64,000 nt of DNA, taken from NCBI RefSeq assembly GCF_000755165.1, contig NC_025878.1:62001-126000 (forward strand), given 5' to 3'. This stretch comes from Leishmania panamensis. Taxonomy: Eukaryota; Euglenozoa; Kinetoplastea; Trypanosomatida; Trypanosomatidae. Each line of letters starts with the position of its first letter. Position 1 is the first letter of the stretch. A program made the position numbers and the translations under genes. Shown in pieces: positions 1 through 9,500 of this stretch. The notes below the pieces were generated by a model. The model made no database searches, was not told where the DNA came from, and saw only the letters and a list, made by a program, of their open reading frames with translations.

Positions 1-2212
1 TTACCACCTGCAGGCAGTGTAATGAAAGCTCGTCGATGCGGGAGTTTTCAATCGGTGGCTGGGAGTAGGTTGGCAGGTCAGTGATTTGAACAGCGGGGAA
101 GAGGCAGAAGTAGAAGCCCTGCTGCACGCGGCCGATGCGGCCCCGACGCTGTGCCACGCTGCCACGCGAGATCCACTGCGTCACAAGAGGCGGGTACTGA
201 ATGGAGGACGGCGACTCCTTCGAAATCTTTGGCCGCTTCACCAGCACCAGGTCGATGACGTACACCACATCTGGCAGCGTGATGGATACCTCGGCGATGT
301 CGGTGGCGAGGTATACCTTCTGTCGCCCCGGTATGTGACGCCTCATTGCCGCCTCGATCTCGCTCAGGTTCACCGCGCTGTGCCATGGCACCGCGTCGAC
401 CCGGTGAGATAGTTGCGTGCGTAGCCACATGCTCATCGTCTCTACCTGTGCCCTCCCTGGCAGAAACACGAGGATCGAGTGCACCGGGTTCGAGCAGCTG
501 TTGAGGAAAAAGATCAAGTTTTGGGCCAGGTAGAAGTGCTTCTCCACCGTGCCCTTGTCCACAACACCGCGCGACACCAGCTGCGGCGGGGCGTGGTAGT
601 CCGTGCCGAGGAGGGTGCAGGTTTCCTCCAGGAAGTAGTCGTGGATGGGGTGCTCTGGCTCGCTTTGCTTGTAAGTTGCAACGCGGAGGCCAGCAAAGTA
701 CTCCTCCCAGTCCTCCGTGTTGAGGGTGGCGCTCATGAGCACCAGCTTGAAGTGTGATGTCTTGTTGAGCAGCGCCAATCGTAGCAGCGCCACTGTCACC
801 TCGAGGTCTGGCTGCCGCTCGTGAAACTCATCAAGCACAATGTGCGTGAACGGCAGCTCCGCCGGGTTTTCGAGAATACGCAGCAACAGCGTGTAGCTCG
901 TCATGTACCACAAGCGCGTCTGCTCATCTCCCTTCTTATCACCGCGGATCCAGTAGCCGACGTCCTCGCCGACGCGCTCGCGGCGAAGACTCGCCACGCG
1001 GTTTGAAATCGCCACCGTCGCAGTGCGGCGGGGCTGGGTGCTGACCACCTTCGTGTCCGACGACAGCTCGAGCAGCGCCTTCGGGACGCCGGTGCTCTTG
1101 CCACTTCCGGTGTCGGTGCAAACAAAGACAACGTCGTGCTGTTCGATAAGTTCGAGGATGACCGGCATGTCAAGCCGCTCCGTCACGACGTGGTTCAGCA
1201 GGAGCGTCTCCTGGCGACGGTACTTGTCAAAGAACTCCGCCTGCGATATCTGCATGGCCGTCTGCATCTCCTGCATCGTCTCGAAGCGCTGCTTGTATTC
1301 GGCATCTGTGCGCATAGCTTCGGCGTGGCGGCGCTGCGCACTCTCCTGCTCCTTCTCAATGCGCTGCTGCGCGCGCACGGCGCGGTCATCGTCACGACGG
1401 CGGCCGCGCACCCGCCGTGGAGGCGGAACTTCCGGCCGGACATTGTTTGCCAGACTCGATGCAGAGGACCTCGGGGCTGGCTTGGAGAGCAGATGCGTTG
1501 TTGCCGAGGTCGGTAACTCGGCGGTCTTCACCAGCTCGTCAGTAGCCTTTGTGGCGCCCGTCAGCGCACCCATTGCCTTCGCAGGAGCGAGCTGAGCAAG
1601 ATTGCCAGCAGTGCCATCCGACTCCTTCGGCTCTGGCGGTGCTTCGGGAGCAGCTTTTGAGCGCGGCTTTGGGACTGCACTGAACTCGGCTGCTGCTGCT
1701 GCTGGGGGCTGCGCTTCGGACTTAGGAGCCTCCTTCGGCGTCACCTTGGATGGCACCGCCTTCACTGTGTCCTTGAGCACCACCTTGGTCAGCTCCTTCG
1801 AGGCGGCCTTCGCAGCATCCCTCTTGCCAGTCTTCACAGGCTCTTTGGCTGGTGCGCTCCGAGGTACCTTGGCGGCCAGCTGGTCTACAGCCTTCTCTGC
1901 TGGCTTCTCCGCGGTTGCGCTCGGCTTCGCCTTGGCGCCGCTCAGGGCTGCCGCTGCGGCGTAGCTCTTTGGCTTCTTGGCCTGGTTTAGGTACTCCACA
2001 GCGCCGCGCGATGTGGGTGCCGGCGCGGTCGCGTCGGTCTTCTGCGCCAGCCACTGCAGCACGTTACCTCCTTGCTTGTTGGTGGACCATTGCTCATTCG
2101 TCGGCGCTGGTGGGGTGACTGCTACCTTTACCGTATCACTGCGCGTGCCAGCGCCATCCTTATTCTCCTTGTCGCTGGCGCGCTTAATCTGTGGACCTGG
2201 GCGGCGAGGCAT
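1..2212 (-). CDS. DExH-box (DEAH/RHA-type) ATP-dependent RNA helicase, 5' part only
   Basis: The gene starts at the ATG at 2212 (an in-frame stop lies just upstream) and is still open at base 1, so about 737 residues are visible and the C-terminal helicase-associated domains lie outside. Residues 1 to about 340 are a low-complexity Ala/Lys/Pro-rich extension with a charged, probably helical end. The superfamily 2 core follows: motif I GSGKST at 369-374, motif II DEFH at 461-464, motif III SAT at 494-496, a motif V-like TDIAEVSIT segment, and motif VI QRRGRIGR at 688-695. The family unwinds or remodels RNA or RNA-protein complexes using ATP. The second motif reads DEFH rather than DEAH; other trypanosomatid members also vary here. 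The motifs make the family call firm, but the exact orthologue (splicing, ribosome biogenesis, mitochondrial editing) cannot be told from this part. Confidence 0.93.
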   Translation of the reverse strand, partial: MPRRPGPQIKRASDKENKDGAGTRSDTVKVAVTPPAPTNEQWSTNKQGGNVLQWLAQKTDATAPAPTSRGAVEYLNQAKKPKSYAAAAALSGAKAKPSATAEKPAEKAVDQLAAKVPRSAPAKEPVKTGKRDAAKAASKELTKVVLKDTVKAVPSKVTPKEAPKSEAQPPAAAAAEFSAVPKPRSKAAPEAPPEPKESDGTAGNLAQLAPAKAMGALTGATKATDELVKTAELPTSATTHLLSKPAPRSSASSLANNVRPEVPPPRRVRGRRRDDDRAVRAQQRIEKEQESAQRRHAEAMRTDAEYKQRFETMQEMQTAMQISQAEFFDKYRRQETLLLNHVVTERLDMPVILELIEQHDVVFVCTDTGSGKSTGVPKALLELSSDTKVVSTQPRRTATVAISNRVASLRRERVGEDVGYWIRGDKKGDEQTRLWYMTSYTLLLRILENPAELPFTHIVLDEFHERQPDLEVTVALLRLALLNKTSHFKLVLMSATLNTEDWEEYFAGLRVATYKQSEPEHPIHDYFLEETCTLLGTDYHAPPQLVSRGVVDKGTVEKHFYLAQNLIFFLNSCSNPVHSILVFLPGRAQVETMSMWLRTQLSHRVDAVPWHSAVNLSEIEAAMRRHIPGRQKVYLATDIAEVSITLPDVVYVIDLVLVKRPKISKESPSSIQYPPLVTQWISRGSVAQRRGRIGRVQQGFYFCLFPAVQITDLPTYSQPPIENSRIDELSLHCLQVV

Positions 2213-3656
2213 GCCGAGGAAATACACTGAGGCAGTCCTTACAAGTGGTGGAAAGGGAGGCTAGGGACGAGAGGGAGGGCGAGGGGCGGGAGAGGCTTGA
2301 GAAGGGTACGCAGAGCGAACACGAAAGGAATACGCGGCTCTCTATGGCCCCCAGAGGCGATGAAGGTGCAGCAGAGGGGCGATGTCCCCGTGATGTGGTG
2401 CTGCGTGTGCACAGTCGCTATGGAAGGGTCAAGTCACTTACGTTTGGCACTGGGATCAACTGATGAGAGACACGGAAAGAATGTGGATGCCTGTGCCCGT
2501 GCTTAGCCGGTTCAATGGGTTGGAGAGGAGCGGGCACAGTGTGTGGCGCGGCGAGGCGAAGAGAGAAGTGGGAGAACGACTGTCGGGATACAATCAGCAA
2601 AACACGCCGATTCCACTGCTTTACTGACTCAAGTTGTGGTGTATGTTTGCGTGCGTAAGAGACTCAAACAGCGAGGGGCGAGCGAGACAACACAGAGAAG
2701 AAAGTGGGAAGACGCTACCGCACGTGCACCATGACAGATCGCAGTGAAGGTGCAGCTGTAGGCGTGCCGAGTCGAGCAACGAAAGGTCCAGCAATGACCG
2801 CTATGTGCGCACCCTATCACCCTTGCTTGCTCGTTGCAAAGCCTCCGTTGCCTTCCTCCCTTCCTCTCTTGGTTGCACTATAGGACAGCAGCTGGCCGAG
2901 AGGAGGGGCCCACCGCAGACGAGCATATAAGCCACTGCCCATACAGCTGCCTCTACACTACTCTTGAGAGGATTCCGCACTTGTCGTCACCCCGAATCGC
3001 AAGTGGTGCGGGTGCAGGCAGCAGAGGTGGGGGCGTTCGTAGCGCTACGCAGCTAAAAGGAGGGACAGGATTGACGAGTTGGCTGGGCTATCAGTGATCA
3101 GTGATGCCCTGACGCGGTGAAGAGGCCGGCGAACGCACAGCGGAGGTGAAGAGAGGGCGAGGGGCAGAGCAGCATGCCGCGAAAAAGCGCCTCGACTTCG
3201 CATACGGAGGGGTGGTGAGCACTAACGAGGGCGCAGTAGAGAACAAAACAACCAAACAAAACGGTCTCTTGTTTGGGGGGAGGGAGGAGGGAGGGCAACT
3301 CATCAATGGCATGCGCACTGACGGAGCTGCACGATAGCGGCAGTATCTGAACGGGGCACAGTGTAAGAAGGAGAAGATCAAAAGAATAGCACCAGCAGCA
3401 GCAGCAGATGTTGTTATAGCCGAGTGGTCGATAGGGTGCACAGGATGAGCACACAATCGACCACTCGCCTTGCAGCAGCGGCGCACGAGCCACGCACCCC
3501 ATCCAGTAAGGCGCCTTCCACATCTGTCGCTATTTTCGTGCACGACGCACACGACCACAACGTTGTGGCCTCTTGAAGGGGAAGCGGTGTGTGTTCGTGC
3601 GCACGCTGCAAATCGAGAGTTGAGGCAGACGACGTCGGTTGCGATTCCACGCGCCC
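2213..3656. other. Intergenic region between helicase and first pseudogene
   Basis: No convincing coding sequence on either strand. The part next to the helicase start is purine-rich on the plus strand, giving minus-strand polypyrimidine runs suited to spliced-leader trans-splicing (about 2240-2330). It also holds a short GCA repeat near 3392-3408 and the hairpin listed separately. Confidence 0.6.
3421..3467. repeat. Perfect 12-bp inverted repeat (hairpin)
   Basis: CGAGTGGTCGAT at 3421-3432 is matched exactly by its reverse complement at 3456-3467, with a 23-base loop. A further 4-bp stem (3436-3439 with 3449-3452) can form inside the loop. It lies just downstream of the decayed gene at 3657-4394, so it may be a relic of its 3' UTR. 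It is not followed by a T-run and has no tRNA features. Confidence 0.7.
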
Positions 3657-4394
3657 TCACAAGCGGCCTTTCAGGGCTTCCGACACGACGTCATCTTTGC
3701 AGGTCATCTCAACAGGCGCCTCTCCATCGCTTGGCGTAACACAACCAAAGCCCACATCGCAGTGGCGGCTGCGGCGTACATCTTCCCAGCGATGTTGACG
3801 CACGGCACCACGTGGACATGCGAGGACTCTGCGAAGGTGTGCCTCGCCTCCGAGAGCATGATGTCAACGAACGCGGTGGCTGCCGTACTCGTAATGAGAA
3901 TCGCGTGAGCTGTGGGCGCGCATACAAGAGAGGCGGTCAGCTGAGTATTCAGCCGGGTGGGTATCGCTGCTGCTCTATTGTGGCCAAAACTGTTTCCCTC
4001 TGTCACCGTGTATTGCGCACACCGAAGTCGTCACCCTGCCGCGGCATCGGAAGTGAAATAATGCACTAGCGGGGCTGGTCGGCGGTGAGGCACACGGTGA
4101 GCGCCACCGCTGGAAGTTCCGCTTGCACCGCTGTCTCCCGGTCTTTGAAGTTGGGACGCACTGGTGACGCTCTGCCCACTCCATCGGGGACATGGCCGTG
4201 CTTAGGAAGAGGTCGTCGGACATCGTACAGCTGTCCGCCAGCTTCTCCAGTATCGGCTCACAACACTCCGCACGTCGGACGCTGAAGACAACTGCACGGA
4301 GGCCGGCAATGGCGGCACGCTTCTCCGAGGTGAGACGTACCTTGTGGTGCTGCGCTGTGGCACGGCACAGAAAGCGGCACGACGGACGCAACAT
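3657..4394 (-). pseudogene. Decayed gene of unknown function, possibly once mitochondrial
   Basis: A protein-like reading can be followed for about 245 codons only by changing frame several times. It starts at an ATG at 4394 behind a good acceptor (CCTTCTCCCCTAG, 4434-4422). The first segment begins MLRPSCRFLCRATAQHHK, basic and without acidic residues like a mitochondrial presequence, and runs to about 4145. Coding then shifts frame (a segment containing NFKDRETAVQAEL), meets in-frame stops near 4066 and 4010, shifts again to a hydrophobic Ala-rich segment (ending near KMYAAAATAMWALVVLRQAM), and shifts once more near 3720 before a natural-looking end (DDVVSEALKGRL, stop at 3657). The GC-rich third positions and plausible segments argue for an old gene rather than chance. 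I do not recognise the family. Confidence 0.6.
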
Positions 4395-5180
4395 CCCCGC
4401 AAGCGGTCAACCGCGGAATGACTAGGGGAGAAGGCGAGCTGTGCCGCTGGCAGTACAGGTGATCTCGGCTGGTGCACGTGGCCTTTCGCGTCGTGCAGTG
4501 ATGGGCAAGAAAAGGCCAGGAAAGGTGAGTACAATGGAAGAGTGAAACAGCCGTTGGCTAGCGATGCTAGACAGTGACTGTAGACTGGGCTTGTGCGAGG
4601 GCCACAGGGGCAAAATGTGGTTGTACCACTCTGCACATGCTACTGCATAGATGCCATACACATGTCTTCCTCTCCCTACACGACGCGCTTGCGCCACCGC
4701 TACGCTGTGTGAAGCTAGCGATCCACCGTAACGTGTCTGTCGGTTGGTCGTCGTCGTCTTGGAGGCTAGACAAATGAGTGCCGCGCCGCACCGCTGTCAC
4801 TCGCGCGTTATTGCGAGTCCTGTCATGGACAGTGGCAGCGAGGATGGGAGGAGGTTTTGAGCAACTCGCCCATCGGAAACGAGTGAACACCGCGATAGGC
4901 GGGTTGCCGCGGCGCAGCGCCATACACGTCCCTTCCCACACGCAAGGAGACACGTTTCAGCATTGATCGCCGTCATCGCTGTCCTCATCGCTCATGCCAA
5001 GGCCCACAGAACTGCGAGCTGCAGATGCGCTACGAGGCCTCGGTTGCGTGCGAAGCGACACACTTTCAGATGAGAAGGATCTGTTCTATTGTAGTGTGGC
5101 CGGAGAAGGGGCTGTGGAAGGTGCAGCGCAGTCCGCTACCGTATTAAGCTCTCGGTCTTGAGCACGCTCATACCGCTCCG
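4395..5180. other. Spacer between two pseudogenes
   Basis: Short open stretches exist on the minus strand but none has consistent codon bias or protein-like composition. Apart from the acceptor near 4422-4434 I see nothing definable. Confidence 0.5.
4422..4434 (-). promoter_or_regulatory. Relic spliced-leader acceptor site
   Basis: A polypyrimidine run ends in AG at 4423-4422, 27 bases before the ATG of the decayed gene at 4394. The arrangement fits a trans-splice acceptor and supports that ATG as the original start. No transcript evidence is available. Confidence 0.4.
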
Positions 5181-5890
5181 TCAGGCATCGAGGTGCTTGC
5201 CTTCTGTAAAAGTCGGCAGTGGTTGCGGTTGCATGTGAGAGAGCATATGCTGCCCTCGTGACTCCTCCAGGTGCTCGTAGGACGACTCATCACTGTCGTG
5301 TGCCGGTGTTGCGCCCCTACCGAGCCAATACGTGAACAGCAGAGAGCGTACAATGCCGTACACGAGGCAGCTTCACAAGGTGCCCTTTAGTATGCGCAGC
5401 CGCATGACCCACTCCGCGTGGACCACCTCTTCTTGCGTGAAGCCGGATGATCTCGGATCGTAGTAGCTGACGATGTCTGGAGCGAGGAAAATTCTTCGTT
5501 GACTCGTTGGCGTAGCGCTTGCCAGAGTCACAGCCCCACGTACCAGTGTACGCACCGCTGCCGCGCCTGCAGCGGTTGGAAGCGCTTATATGGGCGACGC
5601 TGTATGTCGTCGCCAATCACGCACCTGCTGCTGGTTCGCTAGAGCAACTGCTAAGGGCATTGCAGCCATCCTTTAGCTGTCGAAGCTTCGCCACATCTCA
5701 ACCGGGGTTGGGGCGGAAGAAGTTTGTCTGCTCCGCGAAGACGCCTTTGATTGCAGCTGCTGTGTAGACGCGGCTGGCATCCAAGTCGATGGGCACGCAT
5801 TGCGTACCGCCTTCCCGTACACGTGCATGGGTGGATGCCGAATAGGCGCGCTTGAGCGAGACCCGCCTGTCTTGGTGCTCCTCGGCATTG
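5181..5890 (-). pseudogene. Decayed gene of unknown function, probable membrane protein
   Basis: A codon-biased reading begins near 5890 (EEHQDRRVSLKRAYSAS) and continues to about 5700. It is then broken by frame changes and stops. A middle segment (RRPYKRFQPLQARQRCVHWY) leads to LAPDIVSYYDPRSSGFTQEE near 5470-5420 in another frame. An in-frame TGA after RILKGTL (near 5375) interrupts what continues as a hydrophobic stretch (VYGIVRSLLFTYWLG) and an acidic tail ending HLDA with a stop at 5181. Two of the stops look like Trp codons changed to TGA. No intact start ATG is in the coding frame. At least four lesions are needed, so it cannot be functional as it stands. The family is unknown to me. 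Confidence 0.6.
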
Positions 5891-6955
5891 GTGTCGTATA
5901 GGGGGGAAGGGAGGGGAGCAGGAGAAAAGGGCGCGGAGTAGGAGTGGAGTCGTCCCGCCCCCAATGCGCCGCAGTCACCACGCAGACTCCCCAGTCGCGT
6001 CAGTGCACAAGGCAGTCCGGGAGGGGATAATATGCCAGGAGTGGGGAGAGCAACCTTGACTCTCCTCTTCCTATTCACGCACACGCATGCAGCTGAGACG
6101 AGTGCTTCACTGGACATGCGCTTTGGCTCTTGGAAGGCATGCAAGCACGCAGGGAGCAGAGGAGTGATTGGTCGAGGAGACTTCGTTCGTCAGGCTCTTA
6201 TGTCGTAACGAGGCACATACAGCGGCACCCACATAAGCCGGCACGTGCATACAGAGAGTCACCGCTTGCGCCGTGCACTTCTTGCTCGTAAGCGGTAAGA
6301 GACCAAAGGAGAGCAAGCGAGTGAGCCACAGAGAGGTACCGGCAAGGCAAAAAAGAGAAGCGGGGGTGAGATGAGAAAACAGAGGCATGGGGTGGGGAGA
6401 ATGGAAAGCGCATCGAGCGATTACAGTTATACGTGCATGTGAGTGGAAGCCGCTCTGTGCCAGTGGCGAAAACGCCCATAGAGAAGTGGCCCCAAAAGAC
6501 AGACACTGCGCACCCGCGCGGTGGAACACGTGGGAAAGGTAGACGAGGACAGAGGCAGCGTGCAGAGTGTCAGTGAACCAGGACAGCAGTCGCCTCCCTC
6601 TCGCTCAGCATCGCTCACTTTCTAGCGCCTTTGGGGGAGAGGTGGTGCGCCGCCTCTCCCCTACACATTCGTCGAGCTGCCCATTGCCGCAAACAACATG
6701 CTCTGACGTCTACGCGCAGAGGCAGAGAAATAGTCGTGCGACTGTCGCCAGCAGGCGCATCCGTGTGTGTGTCGTAGGGACGTGCACCAACATGGGTGCC
6801 TGTGCTTCGTCCGCAGATCCACCCACAGATCTACAGCAAAGATGCGGAGGCATAGGTGGGACAGGGAAAGCAACGAGGAGGAGCTACGACGCGGTACGCT
6901 TCGGGGCTGTGCCACTCAGTTCCTTCACCACCACTCCATTCTATGTCTACTTACC
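5891..6955. other. Spacer between pseudogenes
   Basis: No supported gene. Immediately upstream of the pseudogene, 5893-5935 is strongly purine-rich on the plus strand (a minus-strand polypyrimidine tract), as expected of an old trans-splice region. The rest shows no coding bias. Confidence 0.5.
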
Positions 6956-7931
6956 TCATTCTGCACAGAGGTCTTTGCGGTACTCCTTCAGATCCTTCAC
7001 AAAGACGCGCAGCTTCTCATTCCTGAGAAGCTGCTGAAGATGTGTGTGGTGCTCGCGGAGGCTAACCTTGAGTTCTACCGCGTCGGCGCTAAAGCACTCG
7101 GCAAGAGGCGCCTTGTATTCGGCTTCGTACACGGCCCGGGAAAGGGTTCGCTGCATGGCACTGCGACGCAGAAAGGAGAGGACACCTTCCTTGAGATGCT
7201 GCACTCCGAGGAAGAGATGCTCGTCGCTGTTGGTGAGTGTTTCGTCGCACCAAATCGTAAAGTAGTATCGCGCCTTGCCCATGTGGTTGAGGATGGGGCG
7301 CGCCCGGTGTAGCATCATGTCGGACTTGAGCAAAACAGCAGTGCAGAGCTTCGGAAGTACGGTGATGCGGGGGCCGAGGAAAGGCATCAGCTGTAGCCCA
7401 CCACCGATTTCCGGAGTTCAGTCCTCGGCTAGGTAGACCTCCATCGTGAGGCGGCGCTTGTTTGGCTGGCCAGGGTTTTTTTAGTGCCACAGACACACAC
7501 CGCCCTCCTTCACCTTCAGCTTTAGTGTGACGGAGAGCGAGATGGGGTCGGTCATGTCGCATGGCTCTAGATACTCGCAGCAGCTTACCCGGTCCCGCAG
7601 CACCTCTACCAGCTCGGGGAGCTGGTTCTCAAAGAGGGCGTTGAAAAATGGGAGTTCGTGCTGAACTGCAGCGTTGAGCAGGTCGCAGTCCTAAATGTGC
7701 GGCTGTGTGGGTTTCACCGGTCCATCTGCTGTGAGGAGCTCAACTTGGTTTGGTATCCTGCCGCCGTCGACGTCGTGCAAGCAGTGCTTCACTCCGTGCA
7801 GGAAGTCCTTCGCTACCGCTGCCAGGAACAGCTGCTCGTCAAGGGCGAGGTAACCATCCAGGTCCAGCTGTTCACACTGCTCTTGTCAAGAGCCACTTGA
7901 TGGTGTCGGCCAGGTGGAAGTCCAGCTGCAT
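6956..7931 (-). pseudogene. Prolyl-4-hydroxylase-like 2-oxoglutarate/Fe(II) oxygenase pseudogene
   Basis: From about 7900 to the stop at 6956 one frame gives a coherent protein broken by three in-frame stops: TAG at 7693-7691, TAA at 7483-7481 and TGA at 7420-7418. The ATG at 7931 (MQLDFHLADTIKW) joins it only through a one-base frameshift near 7890. The fold is recognisable: a GYLALD start of the jelly roll, PNQVELLTADGP, then W-H-stop-K where the family has the iron-binding H-x-D, followed by GQPNKRRLTMEVYLAED, GGGLQL, a retained distal histidine in MMLHRARPI (codon 7309-7307) and the 2-oxoglutarate-binding arginine in KARYYFTIW (codon 7270-7268). Such enzymes hydroxylate prolines or related substrates. 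The x of H-x-D is now a stop and the Asp codon reads Lys, so even readthrough would not restore metal binding. Confidence 0.78.
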
Positions 7932-7953
7932 GGTGATGCAGCAACAAGCGGGG

Positions 7954-7970
7954 CTGAGAAAGGGAGAGGT
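7954..7970 (-). promoter_or_regulatory. Relic spliced-leader acceptor site
   Basis: ACCTCTCCCTTTCTCAG on the minus strand (7970-7954) is a polypyrimidine run closed by AG, 22 bases upstream of the pseudogene ATG at 7931. It looks like the original trans-splice acceptor of the decayed oxygenase gene. Confidence 0.5.
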
Positions 7971-8477
7971 CGCAGGAGCCGGCGTGTAGACTTTGCAGCG
8001 TAGCGCCAGATGAGGGAAGCGGCAGCACAATGCCACGTGTCACAGCTGAGCCCCAGCGCGCTTCGTGCACAAGTGCAACCCGCATAGGCGAAAAGGGGAA
8101 ATAAAAGCAGGAAAGATGCGGAGGGAATAGCGGGCAAACCGGACACCACCGCTGGTGAATTGCGGGAAGCACAGTGCAGTCCGCCACTCTGCAGAGTCAT
8201 CCTCCGTGGAGTTAGCCGTCGATAGTAAGCCTACTCTGCGCTATGCCAAGTACAAGGGAAGCCCGGGGTTCTGCTCTCCATGACGATGAGCATTGACGAT
8301 GGTTGGCCTTTTCATTCTCCAGCACCAGATGGATACGGCGGAAGAGTGAGAGAAGAGGCATGCGCACATACCACCCTCTGACATGTTGGAGTAGCTGCCA
8401 CAATACACATCCGCCCTCACAGAGAGCCACGTGCACACGACACAACACACAGCTCTGGTCTCCGCCACAGTCCCTCT
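7971..8477. other. 3' flank of the Erv41-like gene
   Basis: About 500 bases with no convincing coding sequence. It probably contains the 3' UTR and polyadenylation region of the gene ending at 8478. Confidence 0.5.
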
Positions 8478-9500
8478 TCAGACCGTGATGGGTGCCTCAC
8501 CCGCGGCGTTCTTGAGCGTTTCGGCGTTGCGGCGGTTTCGGGAGGACACCTCTTTCAGGCGACGCTCGCGCACCAGCCACTCCAACCCAGCCCCCACCAT
8601 CCCCGCTACAGTGTAGACACCGCCCACTACAGCGCATAAGTTCACCAGAAAGTGGCTGATGGTGTCGTACTGCACGATGCAATCCATCGAAAAGGGCGAC
8701 AGCCTGTAGGAGAAGTATAGCCCAGGTGCCCTGCCCCGGCCATTGTACCGCACCAACGAATAGAAGGCGGTGTACTGGTAGCCAAAGCGGTCGTCCTTGC
8801 CGGGGAGGTCCACCGTGGTTGGGATGAGTTGCAGGAAGAACTGGTGAAACTGTCGGTGCAGCGGATCTGTGGCGCTCTTGAAGTTGGACATCGGCTCGAG
8901 CGTTTGACGGCGGATCTGCGAAACGCCCCAGTCCTTGTACGCGTTGCCGGCCGAGAAATAGTGGATCTGAAAATCAGGTCGGTGTTTTCTGAAGTCCGCC
9001 ATCGTGTTGTCCTTCAGGATGATGTTGAAGGAGGCAGGCCTGGCAGCGATGGGGGCGGTGCCGGTGACGAGGCAGCCGCGCTCCACCTCTGACAGCGCTT
9101 CACCAGAAATGTAGGCAGCGGACGAATTCGAGGCAAAGGAGCCGTAGGGAATGTGGTAGAGCCACACGTCCGTGTCCCGCTCTGTCTCCTCGTTGTGCTC
9201 GAGCCCAGAAACCGTCTCCGTGGCGATGCGATGGCAGGGCATGTAGGGCAAGGCGATGGAGAAGTGTAGCCTGTCCAGCCTTCGTTGCATGTCAGCATCG
9301 AGAGTATTCTTGAAGGCGGACGGTGTGATGTGGCAGTTCTTATGCCCACTGAAGTAGCCATAGGCCTCGCTAATGAGGAGAACCATCAGGACGACTGTCG
9401 TGGCGATGCTGATGGCGGCCCCGTACGGTGTGGCGGGTGTCAGATGATTCTCACTGTCCTGGACCACACGAAAGAGGTCGCACTTGAGAAGCAGACGCAT
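8478..9500 (-). CDS. Erv41/ERGIC-2-type COPII vesicle protein
   Basis: A 340-residue protein of the Erv41/Erv46 (ERGIC) family, which cycles between ER and Golgi and acts as a cargo-receptor subunit. The start is set at the ATG at 9500 because the frame upstream has no other ATG and the family begins right here with a cytosolic LLKCDLFRVV-type motif. Two membrane segments bracket a large lumenal domain: one near residues 27-47 (IATTVVLMVLLISEA) and one near the C-terminus (FLVNLCAVVGGVYTVAGMVG). Family landmarks inside include FSIALPYMPCHRI, a GC-x-V-x-G segment, IHYFSAGN and PGLYFSYRLSPF. The C-terminal tail lacks a KKxx retrieval signal. The size and the lack of an obvious Erv46-type cysteine-rich segment favour the Erv41/ERGIC-2 branch. 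A minus-strand acceptor lies near 9545. Confidence 0.88.
   Translation of the reverse strand: MRLLLKCDLFRVVQDSENHLTPATPYGAAISIATTVVLMVLLISEAYGYFSGHKNCHITPSAFKNTLDADMQRRLDRLHFSIALPYMPCHRIATETVSGLEHNEETERDTDVWLYHIPYGSFASNSSAAYISGEALSEVERGCLVTGTAPIAARPASFNIILKDNTMADFRKHRPDFQIHYFSAGNAYKDWGVSQIRRQTLEPMSNFKSATDPLHRQFHQFFLQLIPTTVDLPGKDDRFGYQYTAFYSLVRYNGRGRAPGLYFSYRLSPFSMDCIVQYDTISHFLVNLCAVVGGVYTVAGMVGAGLEWLVRERRLKEVSSRNRRNAETLKNAAGEAPITV

Noticed and set aside
8212..8448. Minus-strand 78-codon open frame after the Erv41-like gene
   Set aside because: No codon bias or recognisable sequence; more likely 3' UTR.
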